Part shown: one piece after another, positions 35,938 through 44,641 of the stretch | How the letters are laid out: each line of letters begins with the position of its first letter | Numbering within the stretch: position 1 is the first letter of the stretch | NCBI GenBank assembly: GCA_900466945.1 | Contig: UBNV01000013.1 | Location: 217,031 to 281,030 of the forward strand | DNA length: 64,000 nt | Direction: 5' to 3' | From: Hyphomicrobiales bacterium | GTDB taxonomy: Bacteria > Pseudomonadota > Alphaproteobacteria > Rhizobiales > Rhizobiaceae | Made by a program: the position numbers and the translations under genes | Notes under the pieces: model-generated | Databases searched by the model: none | Told to the model about the DNA's origin: nothing | What the model saw: the letters and a program-made list of their open reading frames with translations, nothing else

Positions 35938-37971
35938 ATGACAGACGCCGCTGATCCCCTCGTCCTCTTCATGCCCTCCGGCAAGCGTGGCCGTTTCCCC
36001 GTCGGCACCTCCGTGCTCGAAGCCGCACGCACGCTCGGCGTTTATGTCGAAAGTGTCTGCGGCGGCCGCGCCACCTGCGGGCGCTGCCAGATCGAGGTCC
36101 AGGAAGGCCAATTCGCCAAGCACGGCATCACCTCCTCCAACGACCACATCTCGCCCGTCGGGCCGAAGGAGAAGCGCTACGCCGAGGTCCGCACCATCCC
36201 GGCAGGACGGCGCCTGTCCTGCTCGGCCCAGATCCTCGGCGACCTCGTCGTCGACGTGCCGCCGGATACCGTGGTCAATGCCCAGGTCATCCGTAAGGCC
36301 GCGACCGACCGCACCTTCCCGCGCAATCCGGCCATCCAGTTGTGTTACGTCGAGGTCGATGAACCCGACATGCACAAGCCGCTCGGCGATCTCGACCGCC
36401 TGAACGTGATGCTGGAAAAGGACTGGGGCCTCAAGAACATCCTGGTTGCCCAGCATCTCCTCCCCGAGGTCCAGAAGACGCTCCGCAAGGGCAATTGGGG
36501 CGTCACCGCCGCCATCCACCGCGATTTGGAAACCTCTCGCCCGAACATGATCGCGCTCTGGCCCGGTCTGCACAACGAGGCCTATGGCATCGCCTGCGAC
36601 ATCGGCTCGACGACGATCGCTATGCATCTCGTCTCGCTTCTCTCGGGCCGCGTCATCGCCTCCTCCGGCACATCAAACCCGCAGATCCGCTTCGGCGAGG
36701 ATCTGATGAGCCGCGTCTCCTATGTGATGATGAACCCGGATGGTCGCGAGGCCATGACCAAGGCCGTGCGCCAGGCGATCAACGAGCTGACGGTCAAGGT
36801 CTGCGCGGAAGCCGGCGTCGACCCGAACGACATTCTCGATGCCGTCTTTGTCGCCAATCCGATCATGCACCATCTCTTCCTCGGCATCGACCCGACCGAG
36901 CTCGGCCAGGCGCCCTTTGCGCTCGCCGTATCCGGCGCGATCCACACCTGGTCGCGCGAAATCGATCTCGCCATCAATCATGGCGCCCGCATCTACTGCC
37001 TGCCCTGCATTGCCGGCCATGTCGGCGCAGATGCCGCCGGCGCCACGCTCTCGGAAGGCCCGCATCGCCAGGACAAGATGATGCTGCTCGTCGACGTCGG
37101 CACCAATGCCGAGATCGTGCTCGGTAACCGTGAACGCACGGTTGCCGCCTCATCGCCGACAGGGCCTGCCTTCGAAGGCGCTGAAATCTCCTGCGGCCAG
37201 CGCGCCGCCCCCGGCGCCATCGAACGCGTCCGCATCGACCCTGTTACCCTCGAACCCCGCTTCAAGGTCATCGGCGTTGAGCAGTGGTCCGACGAAGAAG
37301 GCTTTACTGAAGCCGCGGAAAAGACAGGCATCACAGGCATTTGCGGCTCGGCCATCATCGAAGTCGTCGCCGAAATGTATCTCTCCGGCGTGATCTCCAC
37401 CGACGGCGTCGTCGACGGCGGCATGGCCGCGAAAAGCCACCGCATCCTCGAAAACGGCCGCACCTTCTCTTATCTCCTGCATGACGGTGCCCAGAAGATC
37501 ACGGTCACCCAGAACGACGTCCGCGCCATCCAGCTCGCCAAGGCCGCCCTTTATGCCGGCATCAAGCTCCTGATGGAAAAGCTCAATATCGACACCGTCG
37601 ACACCATCCGCTTCGCCGGCGCATTCGGCTCCTTCATCGATCCGAAATACGCGATGGTCTTGGGCCTCATCCCCGATTGCGAACTCTCGGAAGTCAAAGC
37701 CGTCGGCAACGCCGCCGGCACCGGCGCCCTGATGGCCCTCCTCAACCGCGACTACCGTCGCGAAATCGAGGAAACCGTCACCCGCATTGAGAAGATCGAA
37801 ACGGCGCTGGAGCCGCATTTCCAGCAGCTCTTCATCGACGCCATGGCGCTGCCGAACAAGGTCGATCCGTTCCCGAAACTCTCGGCGGCCGTGACGCTGC
37901 CGGAGCGGAAGCTGCTCTCGGAAGGTGACGGCGAAGGTGGCGGTCGTAGAAGACGGCGGTCGAGGGATTAA
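35938..37971 (+). CDS. RACo/RamA-type corrinoid-activating ferredoxin-ASKHA ATPase (DUF4445)
   Basis: 677-aa reductive activator that uses ATP to return oxidised Co(II) corrinoid proteins to Co(I). An N-terminal [2Fe-2S] ferredoxin domain has Cys41, Cys47, Cys50 and Cys95 (CX5CX2C...C), a linker follows, and the ASKHA domain shows GIACDIGSTTIAMHL and LLVDVGTNAEIVLG phosphate loops with GAFGSFIDPKYAMVLGL near the end. This is the RACo layout rather than RamA, which carries 4Fe-4S clusters C-terminally. The last 17 residues are Gly/Arg-rich (GEGGGRRRRRSRD). Last gene of the C1 row, downstream of the brnTA insertion. Confidence 0.92.
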   Translation: MTDAADPLVLFMPSGKRGRFPVGTSVLEAARTLGVYVESVCGGRATCGRCQIEVQEGQFAKHGITSSNDHISPVGPKEKRYAEVRTIPAGRRLSCSAQILGDLVVDVPPDTVVNAQVIRKAATDRTFPRNPAIQLCYVEVDEPDMHKPLGDLDRLNVMLEKDWGLKNILVAQHLLPEVQKTLRKGNWGVTAAIHRDLETSRPNMIALWPGLHNEAYGIACDIGSTTIAMHLVSLLSGRVIASSGTSNPQIRFGEDLMSRVSYVMMNPDGREAMTKAVRQAINELTVKVCAEAGVDPNDILDAVFVANPIMHHLFLGIDPTELGQAPFALAVSGAIHTWSREIDLAINHGARIYCLPCIAGHVGADAAGATLSEGPHRQDKMMLLVDVGTNAEIVLGNRERTVAASSPTGPAFEGAEISCGQRAAPGAIERVRIDPVTLEPRFKVIGVEQWSDEEGFTEAAEKTGITGICGSAIIEVVAEMYLSGVISTDGVVDGGMAAKSHRILENGRTFSYLLHDGAQKITVTQNDVRAIQLAKAALYAGIKLLMEKLNIDTVDTIRFAGAFGSFIDPKYAMVLGLIPDCELSEVKAVGNAAGTGALMALLNRDYRREIEETVTRIEKIETALEPHFQQLFIDAMALPNKVDPFPKLSAAVTLPERKLLSEGDGEGGGRRRRRSRD

Positions 37972-38092
37972 CCGCCACCATCGACTGGGGCTGGAATAGT
38001 ATCGACAGGAATTACGAGTTTTTTCTCTCATGAGGGGAGCTTGTTACCGTGTGGCGCGTTCAGCGTGCTCGGTATCATGGGGCCATCCATTT

Positions 38093-39877
38093 ATGTTCAT
38101 AGAGTTCTTCGCAGACTACCAGGCGCAGGTTGCACTGGGGCTGGTCGTCCTGCTGTTCGCGTTTTTCGTCTGGGAGAAATACCCGGCCGAGGTCACGGCC
38201 GCCGCCGGTGCCGCCCTCTTCATCGTGCTCGGCTTCGTGCCGACCGACAAGGCGATGGCCGTCTTCTCCAATTCCGCCCCCCTGACGATCGCCGCCATGT
38301 TTGTACTGACAGGTGCCCTTGTCCGGACCGGCGTCCTCGAGCGCGTGGCGGGCCTCGTACTGGAGCGCTCCAAGACCTATCCGAGGTTCGCTCTCGGCGT
38401 CTTCCTGTTGACGGCGCTGATCGCCTCCGCCTTCATGAACAACACGCCCGTGGTGCTCGTGCTGATCCCGATCGTGATCCGGCTTGCCGCCGCTCTTGAT
38501 ATCGCCTCCACCCGGCTTCTCATTCCCGTCTCCTATGCTGCCATTCTCGGCGGCACGCTGACCCTGATCGGCACCTCCACCAGCCTGCTCGTCGATGGCG
38601 TCGCCCGAGGCCAGGGTCTCGAACCCTTCTCCCTGTTCGAGATCACACCGGTCGGCCTCGCGACTGCCGCCACCGGCATCCTCACCATGCTCGTGCTCGG
38701 CAAGTTCCTGCTCCCGGATCGGCGCGACGAGGGCGGCGAACTCGATAACCAGAACGATGCTGAATATCTGTCGGAACTCACCGTGCTTGCCGATGGTCCC
38801 TTCACCGAAAAGCCGGTCGGGGAAATCGCCGAATTCAAGCAGCCGGGTCTACGCATCACCGGCATCCGCTCGAATGGCGAAATGTTCCGCAAGGACGTCA
38901 ACGCGCTGACGCTGAAGAAGGGCGACAGCCTGATCGTGCTTGCCAAATCTGCCGACCTGCTCACCCTGAACAATCTCGATGGCCTGCGGGTCGGCCAGCG
39001 CCGGGGCATGTCAGGAGAAGGCGAACGCTCGATCGTCGAAGCCGTCGTGGCGCCCGGACGCTTCTCGCACGGGATCCGCCTCTCCAGCCTCTCGCTCGGC
39101 CGTCGCTTCGGCGTGCGCATCCTTGGCGCCCACAGGCACAAACACGTGCCCGGCCCGGATCTGGGCAATGTCCGTCTGCGCCCGGCGGACAAGCTCCTCC
39201 TCGAAGGCACGCCGGAGGCACTCGACGAACTCTCGCATGAAAGCGAGCTCGTCTCCGTCACCCGCTCGACCGCCCGCGCCTTCCGCCCGACCAAGGCGCC
39301 GCTGGCATTGCTCGCGCTTGGCCTCGTGATCGTTCTCGCGGCGCTCGACGTCATGGACATCGGCATCCTCGCCATGATCGCCGTTCCCGCCATCCTCATC
39401 CTGCGCTGCATCGATGCGGACGAAGCCTGGGGATCGATCGAGGGCGGCATCCTGATTTTGATCTTCTCCATGCTGATCGTCGGCCAGGGCCTGCAGGAGA
39501 CCGGTGCCGTCACGCTCGTCGTCGACACCGCCATGCCGCTGATGTCGACCGTCTCGCCCTTCGTGGTTCTGCTCCTCGTCTACGCGCTGTCCTCGACGCT
39601 GACCGAATGCGTCACCAATAACGCCGTCGCCGTCATCCTCACCCCGATCGTCATCGGCCTCGGCCAACAGCTCGGCATCGAACCCCGCGGTCTTGTCGTC
39701 GCTGTCATGTTCGGCGCCAGCGCCAGCTTTGCGACCCCGATCGGCTACCAGACCAACACACTGGTCTACGGCGCCGGCAACTACCGCTTCAGCGACTTCG
39801 TCAAGATTGGCCTGCCGATGAACATCATCGTCGGCTTCGTCACCTGCTACGCGATCTATCTGTATTACGGGGTGTGA
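38093..39877 (+). CDS. SLC13/DASS family anion transporter with TrkA-C domains
   Basis: 594-aa inner-membrane transporter: an N-terminal bundle of five to six helices (with SAFMNNTPVVLVLIPIVIRL), two cytoplasmic TrkA-C regulatory domains (about residues 225-385, with LKKGDSLIVLAKSADL and RLRPADKLLLEGTPEAL), and a C-terminal bundle containing TECVTNNAVAVILTPIV. The two SNT-like motifs MNNTP and TNNA are characteristic. Substrates of such proteins include sulfate, dicarboxylates and other anions. ATG at 38093 is preferred; an upstream in-frame reading from 38030 adds an unlikely Cys-rich leader. Confidence 0.9.
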   Translation: MFIEFFADYQAQVALGLVVLLFAFFVWEKYPAEVTAAAGAALFIVLGFVPTDKAMAVFSNSAPLTIAAMFVLTGALVRTGVLERVAGLVLERSKTYPRFALGVFLLTALIASAFMNNTPVVLVLIPIVIRLAAALDIASTRLLIPVSYAAILGGTLTLIGTSTSLLVDGVARGQGLEPFSLFEITPVGLATAATGILTMLVLGKFLLPDRRDEGGELDNQNDAEYLSELTVLADGPFTEKPVGEIAEFKQPGLRITGIRSNGEMFRKDVNALTLKKGDSLIVLAKSADLLTLNNLDGLRVGQRRGMSGEGERSIVEAVVAPGRFSHGIRLSSLSLGRRFGVRILGAHRHKHVPGPDLGNVRLRPADKLLLEGTPEALDELSHESELVSVTRSTARAFRPTKAPLALLALGLVIVLAALDVMDIGILAMIAVPAILILRCIDADEAWGSIEGGILILIFSMLIVGQGLQETGAVTLVVDTAMPLMSTVSPFVVLLLVYALSSTLTECVTNNAVAVILTPIVIGLGQQLGIEPRGLVVAVMFGASASFATPIGYQTNTLVYGAGNYRFSDFVKIGLPMNIIVGFVTCYAIYLYYGV

Positions 39878-39960
39878 GTACGGTCTGGGACCAGAGCGCG
39901 ACCACTTTTGGAGCTCCGTGGCATCTGGTTATCCTGTCCGACGCCACCTTGGCATGCGGT

Positions 39961-41136
39961 TCAACGTTCCGGCCATTCCCATGCCGGAATATCGATGTTT
40001 TGGACGATCGTTTCGCCATTCTCCTTCTCCAAGGCCAGCATATGCGCGCCATGATGGGCGAGCGCCTCGACGAGTGCTTTGGCGTGGCTGACGACGATCA
40101 GCTGGCTGCGCTCGCTTGCCGCTGCGATCATGCGGGCCAGCGGTTCAAGCAAGCTTGGATGCAGACTGCCTTCAGGCTCGTTCAGCACCATCAACTCCGG
40201 AGGGCGCGGTGTGTGGAGTGCCGTGGCAAGTGCGATATACCGCAACGTCCCGTCCGACAGTTCTGAGGCGTCAAGAGCGCGGTGAAGCCCGCTTTGGCGC
40301 ATGGACAGGCGAAACAGGCCATTCGCGACATTGATCTCAATCGAAGAGCCAGGAAAGGCGTCCTCGATCGCTCCGTCGAAGGCTGGTCCATTGCCGATCT
40401 CACGCACGGTCTGAATGGCCGGAGCGAGATCGGAACCATCTGATGCCAGTGCGACCGTGCGCGTACCAATCCGGGGAATCCGCGATGGAGCGTCGCGATC
40501 AATGCGGAAGTGATCGTAGAAGCGCCATGCTTTCATCCGCTCACGCAGAAAGAGCAACTCAACCGCGTTGCTCGGATCAGCCGCGCGCATCATCATGGTC
40601 TCGAAGGGAGCAAGGTCGGTCACGACGGGTCGCAGGCGCCCACTCTTATCCTGCACAAGAACGGATGAATTGCCCCGGCGGGCGATAGCATTATGCCTCG
40701 ACAGCCTCTCTCCGGCCCAGACGGCTTCCGCCTTCACGACCGGATCGTCACCAAAGAGAGACGCCTCCTCTCGGCTCGCACCAGGACCCGGGATGGGAAG
40801 CCCCAGATCGATGGCATAACCGTAGTCCTCCGACGCGAAACCGAGGCGAAGCGACACCGGGCCGCGCCCGACATTGCCCAGCATCGGTGATCGTCCCGAA
40901 CGCATGGCGCTCGAATAGCCGGCACCACCTGCCCACATCGTCGATCGCAAGCCTCCCTCGGCGGCCAGAGAAGCAATCGCTTGTCCCTGGGCGACATCGG
41001 CGAGGAGACGCAGGGAGCGATAAAGGCTGGACTTCCCGCTCCCGTTCGCGCCGGTGACCACATTCAACCGTTCAAGCGGGAGTACGAGACTGCGAATTGA
41101 ACGGTAGCCGGATACAGCAAGGGTAATAAGTGCCAT
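39961..41136 (-). CDS. RecF/SMC-like AAA family ATPase
   Basis: 391-aa ATPase of the AAA_21/ABC-class type. Walker A GANGSGKSS at residues 29-37, signature-like ELSDGTLRYIALA and a Walker B reading LMVLNEPEGSLHPSLL, with Asn instead of the usual Asp before Glu-Pro-Glu; the H-loop is VVSHAK. There is no OLD-type nuclease domain and no obvious partner nuclease next door. Function unknown: DNA repair or defence are both possible. It lies convergently to the transporter gene. Confidence 0.87.
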   Translation of the reverse strand: MALITLAVSGYRSIRSLVLPLERLNVVTGANGSGKSSLYRSLRLLADVAQGQAIASLAAEGGLRSTMWAGGAGYSSAMRSGRSPMLGNVGRGPVSLRLGFASEDYGYAIDLGLPIPGPGASREEASLFGDDPVVKAEAVWAGERLSRHNAIARRGNSSVLVQDKSGRLRPVVTDLAPFETMMMRAADPSNAVELLFLRERMKAWRFYDHFRIDRDAPSRIPRIGTRTVALASDGSDLAPAIQTVREIGNGPAFDGAIEDAFPGSSIEINVANGLFRLSMRQSGLHRALDASELSDGTLRYIALATALHTPRPPELMVLNEPEGSLHPSLLEPLARMIAAASERSQLIVVSHAKALVEALAHHGAHMLALEKENGETIVQNIDIPAWEWPER

Positions 41137-41181
41137 TCTTTCTTCACTTCAGGGCCGAGAGAGACTCACGAAACGACAACG

Positions 41182-41763
41182 TCAGATCGATCCGAGGTAG
41201 TACCCGATGACCTCCTCCAATTCGGTTTCCTCATAGCCGAAATGGGAGCGCACGACCTCTTCCAGTTTTCGGAACGTGTTGCCGGCCTGAATGAAATTTG
41301 CCTCCGACGGGACTTCCGCCAATGCGTCTGCCGCACGAGAAAGGCGGATAATCAACTCGTGGACGACCGCGTGCTCCGCCTTGAGTTTCGCTACAATATC
41401 GCGAAACCGGCCGCCTCCCGCAGCCTCGATCCGCGGAAACATGTCGGCACTTTCAATGTCGTGGTGAAACTTGAGCACGTGGCATTCACGGCCGCAAAGC
41501 GATCCGAACGCCGAAAAATTCTCGGCCATATCAAGTGAAAGCACCAACTGCTTCAGGTGCTCAGGCGGAGCGTCCCGCGCTTCGATCCGGGCGAGGATCG
41601 CGCCGATTTGGCCCATTTCCCTTAAGTGGTGACTGTGGATTGCGGCGAGTTGTCGGCCTTGGCGACGGTGCATGGCGGTTGCCTGGGGCACCGGCGGGGC
41701 CTTCGGTCGGGCGGCCTCATCTAAACTCAGGTCATCGAGCAGTTGGGTCGAAAGATCAGTCAT
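41182..41763 (-). CDS. Hemerythrin-domain protein
   Basis: 193-aa four-helix-bundle protein binding a di-iron site. Candidate ligands appear in order: HSHHLREMGQI, HVLKFHHDIESADMFP, EHAVVHELIIRL and HFGYEETELEEVIGYY. Hemerythrin-like proteins sense or store O2/NO or handle iron stress. ATG at 41763 is chosen over a TTG ten codons upstream. No linked signalling domain and no obvious operon partner. Confidence 0.88.
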   Translation of the reverse strand: MTDLSTQLLDDLSLDEAARPKAPPVPQATAMHRRQGRQLAAIHSHHLREMGQIGAILARIEARDAPPEHLKQLVLSLDMAENFSAFGSLCGRECHVLKFHHDIESADMFPRIEAAGGGRFRDIVAKLKAEHAVVHELIIRLSRAADALAEVPSEANFIQAGNTFRKLEEVVRSHFGYEETELEEVIGYYLGSI

Positions 41764-41832
41764 GAAGCTTGATATCGGCGTATTCCAAGTCAAGTCAACG
41801 AAGTCGCTCTGGACCGAGATCGGAGAATCCCC

Positions 41833-42429
41833 TCACCCCAGAATCCCGGGCGCCGCCTCGACCATCTTGGCCAATGCTTCCGGCTTTGCTCCACGAACCG
41901 GGGCAAAATAGTTCACCTTCAAATCCTTGAAGCCGCAGAAGCCGAGGATCTGGCGCCTGAGCAGTTTCACCCAGCCATTGCCGTATATCCACTTGAGGAA
42001 GATGGTCGGCGTGTCGGAGGTGATCACGATACGGGCTTTGCGACCGGCGAGCAGTGGCTTCGGCAGCGACTTGCCCTCGATGTACTGAAAGCCGAAGCCG
42101 GGCAGCAGCACGCGGTCGAAGAGGCCCTTGAGTTGCGCCGGCGCCGATCCCCACCAGAGCGGATGCACGATCACCAGCCTGTCGCACCAGGTCAGATCCT
42201 CCGCAAAGGCCTTGAGATCCGGCTCCCATTCCATCCGGGCTCGGTAGCCCTGCTTGAGGTTGCCGTCGAAATCGAGGTCCTCGAGATGCACCAGCCGAAC
42301 AGTCTGGCCCTGCTCGCGGGCGGAGGCGGCGATCCGCTCCGCCATTGCGCCGCACAGCGTGTCCCGCGCCGGATTGCCATTCAGGACGAGAAGCCGCGAG
42401 GGCTGGGCATCGCGTGACAGGAAGGACAT
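41833..42429 (-). CDS. NAD(P)H dehydrogenase (quinone), flavodoxin-like fold
   Basis: 198-aa member of the MdaB/KefF-type FMN quinone reductases: RLLVLNGNPARDTLCGAMA at the phosphate loop, DRLVIVHPLWWGSAPAQLKG lining the flavin, and the active-site region LPGFGFQYIEG. It reduces quinones or similar electrophiles by two electrons. It is divergent from a tetR gene across twin palindromic operators, so it is the probable target of that repressor and induced by an electrophile. Confidence 0.92.
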   Translation of the reverse strand: MSFLSRDAQPSRLLVLNGNPARDTLCGAMAERIAASAREQGQTVRLVHLEDLDFDGNLKQGYRARMEWEPDLKAFAEDLTWCDRLVIVHPLWWGSAPAQLKGLFDRVLLPGFGFQYIEGKSLPKPLLAGRKARIVITSDTPTIFLKWIYGNGWVKLLRRQILGFCGFKDLKVNYFAPVRGAKPEALAKMVEAAPGILG

Positions 42430-42447
42430 GCGTTATCTCCTTGTATT

Positions 42448-42488
42448 TGACCGCGGTCATTTTATGTTGGATAAATTGACCCCGGTCA
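42448..42488. promoter_or_regulatory. Twin palindromic operators between quinone reductase and tetR genes
   Basis: TGACCGCGGTCA at 42448-42459 is a perfect 12-bp palindrome, and TGACCCCGGTCA at 42477-42488 repeats the same half-sites (TGACC-N2-GGTCA) with centres 29 bp apart. They sit in the divergent intergenic region and are the likely binding sites of the TetR protein encoded at 42528, controlling both genes. Confidence 0.8.
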
Positions 42489-42527
42489 AGATAATTTTGG
42501 CGTAGGCTCGTCCAAAAGGAATCGCGC

Positions 42528-43151
42528 ATGAAACTTCGCCAGTCCCGCAGCCGCCAGACCCGAGACCAGATCCTGGGCGCCGCGCGAGAGCTTTTCGGGC
42601 GCCAAGGGTACGAGCCAACCAGCATCGACCAGGTCGCAAGCGCCGCAAAGGTTGCGAAGTCGAGCGTCTTTGCCCATTTCGGCGACAAGGCCAATCTTCT
42701 GGCAGCGCTCGGGCTGGCCGAGATCGAAAAGCTGGCCGAAGCCGGAAGATCGGAAATCGCAAGGGTAGACGACTGTCCGCTGGCTGAGCGGCTCAGCGCC
42801 CTCCTCTCGCCCTGGCTTTCTTACTTTTGTCGCGAACACGCCTTTGCCGGCCTCTATCTCAGCCAGTCCGCCCTCACCCGCGGCCCCCATACGGACGCCT
42901 TCCTCGACCTCTGCCGCACGCTGGAAGATCAGATCGCCGAACTCTTCCGCAGTCCCTCGCACGGTTCACACTCCGACGAGCGGGCACTATTGCTCGCGCG
43001 CGGCGTCCAGGCCCTGTTTCACGAGGTCATCGTCTTCGAGATCTCCGGCTGGATCACGCCGCCGCAAACCGCCGAGAGCATGCTCAGCCAGTTCCTCGAC
43101 ATCTGGATCGCGGGCGCAGAACACACCGCCACGCGGTCAGGCACGGCCTGA
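42528..43151 (+). CDS. TetR/AcrR family transcriptional regulator
   Basis: 207 aa with an N-terminal helix-turn-helix (TRDQILGAARELFGRQGYEPTSI then AAKVAKSSVFAHFGDKANLL, residues about 9-56) and a variable ligand-binding domain with a Cys in YFCREHAF. As a dimeric repressor it should bind the twin TGACC-N2-GGTCA palindromes just upstream and be released by an electrophile or quinone. Divergent from a quinone reductase gene, a standard detoxification arrangement. Confidence 0.93.
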   Translation: MKLRQSRSRQTRDQILGAARELFGRQGYEPTSIDQVASAAKVAKSSVFAHFGDKANLLAALGLAEIEKLAEAGRSEIARVDDCPLAERLSALLSPWLSYFCREHAFAGLYLSQSALTRGPHTDAFLDLCRTLEDQIAELFRSPSHGSHSDERALLLARGVQALFHEVIVFEISGWITPPQTAESMLSQFLDIWIAGAEHTATRSGTA

Positions 43152-43170
43152 CGGCAGCCTCGGTTGAGCG

Positions 43171-44577
43171 TCACCCAAGCGAACTCAGAAACCGCCGCGC
43201 GCCGTCGGCCATGACCTCGGGCGGAAACCCGGAAAAGCCGATCACCAGACCGCGCCGCGCAGGCACGCCAAGATAGAGCGGCGAAAGCGCCTTGGCGCCA
43301 AAGCCGGTCTCTTTCGCCCGTTTTGCGAGAGATACGTCGTCGGTGCCGGGCGGTAGCTCCGCCACCAGATGCAGCCCCTGCTCCGGCGTCGAAACCGCGA
43401 ATGGCCCCTCGTGCAACGCCTCGACCAGCGCATCCCGCGCCGCCTTGACCCGCTTGCGCGCCCGCTTGATATGCGCCGAAAAATGCCCGTCACGCAGAAA
43501 CTCCGTCAGCGCATCCTCCGCCAGCGTCGAGGGAAAGCGATCGGTTAGCCGGCGAATGGTCAGCATCCGCTCACGCAAATGCCTGGGAACCACGAGATAG
43601 CCGATCCGGAAACCCGGAAGCAGCGTCTTGGAAAAGGTGCCGAGATAGATGACCTGCCCCTCGCCACCCATGCCTTGAAGTGCGCTGAGCGGCGGCCCGG
43701 CGAAGCGGAATTCGCTGTCGTAATCGTCCTCGAGGATATAGGCACCCGCTTGCCTCGCCCAGTCGATCAGGGCCAGCCGCCGCGCCATGGAGAGCGTGAC
43801 CCCGAGCGGATACTGGTGCGACGGCGTCACATAGACCGCCTTGGCATCCGGCTGCGCCGCGACACCCGCCGCTACATCGATGCCCTCGCCATCGACCGGA
43901 ACGGCCGTGACCGAGAGGCCCGTGCCCTCGAACAGTTCACGCGCCGCGGCATAACACGGGTCCTCCAGCCAGACGGGATCACCGGGCTTGAGCAGCGCCC
44001 GGACCGCCAGATCCAGCCCCTGCTGCGTGCCCGCCGTCATGATCACCTGGTCCGGCTCGCAGACCACCCCGCGCGCGGCCTTCAGGTACGCTGCCACCTC
44101 GACCCGCAGCGCGAGGCTGCCCGCTGGATCATTGTAATGAAAATGCCGCAGCGACGGTTTGGCCAGGTGCCGGTTCATCAGCATGCGGAAAATCCGGAGC
44201 GACGTCTCGTCCGCCGTCGAGCATCCGAGCGCCCCGGGCAAGGGTGCCCGCGCCTCTTGCTCCATGATCGCCGGGGAAACCGCCGGCGCCGCCTGCACCA
44301 GCGGCACCGCCTCGGCCACATAAGTCCCCGCCCCGACTCGCGCTTCCGCGAACCCGTCCGCCACAAGCATCTCATAGGCCGCAACAGCCGCCCCGCGCGA
44401 CACACCAAACCGCTTGGCGATATCACGCGTCGTCGGCAGCTTGTCGCCGGGCATCATCTGCCCGCTCTCGATCAAGCCCCGCAGAGAACGATAGAGCGCC
44501 AGCCGCCGCGGCCCTTGGGCGGGCAGCATCGGGGTGCTGGCTGACCAGTCGGAATTGGTTCGGAGTTTTAGCGTCAT
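43171..44577 (-). CDS. MocR/PdxR-type regulator (GntR HTH fused to aminotransferase domain)
   Basis: 468 aa. N-terminal GntR winged helix (DKLPTTRDIAKRFGVSRGAAVAAYEML) and a fold-type I aminotransferase domain with the PLP pocket TAGTQQGLDLA, YILEDDYDSEF and the Schiff-base lysine in GTFSKTLLPGFRIG (about residue 314). PdxR-type members sense PLP. It is divergent from a pyridoxamine-oxidase-like flavoprotein gene with a palindrome between them. ATG at 44577 is favoured over 44598. Confidence 0.92.
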   Translation of the reverse strand: MTLKLRTNSDWSASTPMLPAQGPRRLALYRSLRGLIESGQMMPGDKLPTTRDIAKRFGVSRGAAVAAYEMLVADGFAEARVGAGTYVAEAVPLVQAAPAVSPAIMEQEARAPLPGALGCSTADETSLRIFRMLMNRHLAKPSLRHFHYNDPAGSLALRVEVAAYLKAARGVVCEPDQVIMTAGTQQGLDLAVRALLKPGDPVWLEDPCYAAARELFEGTGLSVTAVPVDGEGIDVAAGVAAQPDAKAVYVTPSHQYPLGVTLSMARRLALIDWARQAGAYILEDDYDSEFRFAGPPLSALQGMGGEGQVIYLGTFSKTLLPGFRIGYLVVPRHLRERMLTIRRLTDRFPSTLAEDALTEFLRDGHFSAHIKRARKRVKAARDALVEALHEGPFAVSTPEQGLHLVAELPPGTDDVSLAKRAKETGFGAKALSPLYLGVPARRGLVIGFSGFPPEVMADGARRFLSSLG

Positions 44578-44591
44578 TGTGGATCTTCTTC

Positions 44592-44605
44592 TGACCAATT
44601 GATCA
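44592..44605. promoter_or_regulatory. Near-palindrome between mocR-type regulator and flavoprotein genes
   Basis: TGACCAATTGATCA is a 14-bp palindrome with one mismatched pair, placed 15 bases before the regulator start and 37 before the divergent flavoprotein start. It is a candidate operator of the MocR-type regulator. Confidence 0.5.
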
Positions 44606-44641
44606 CCCTATCCCTGCCGCATCAGCCGTCAGGAGGCAAGC

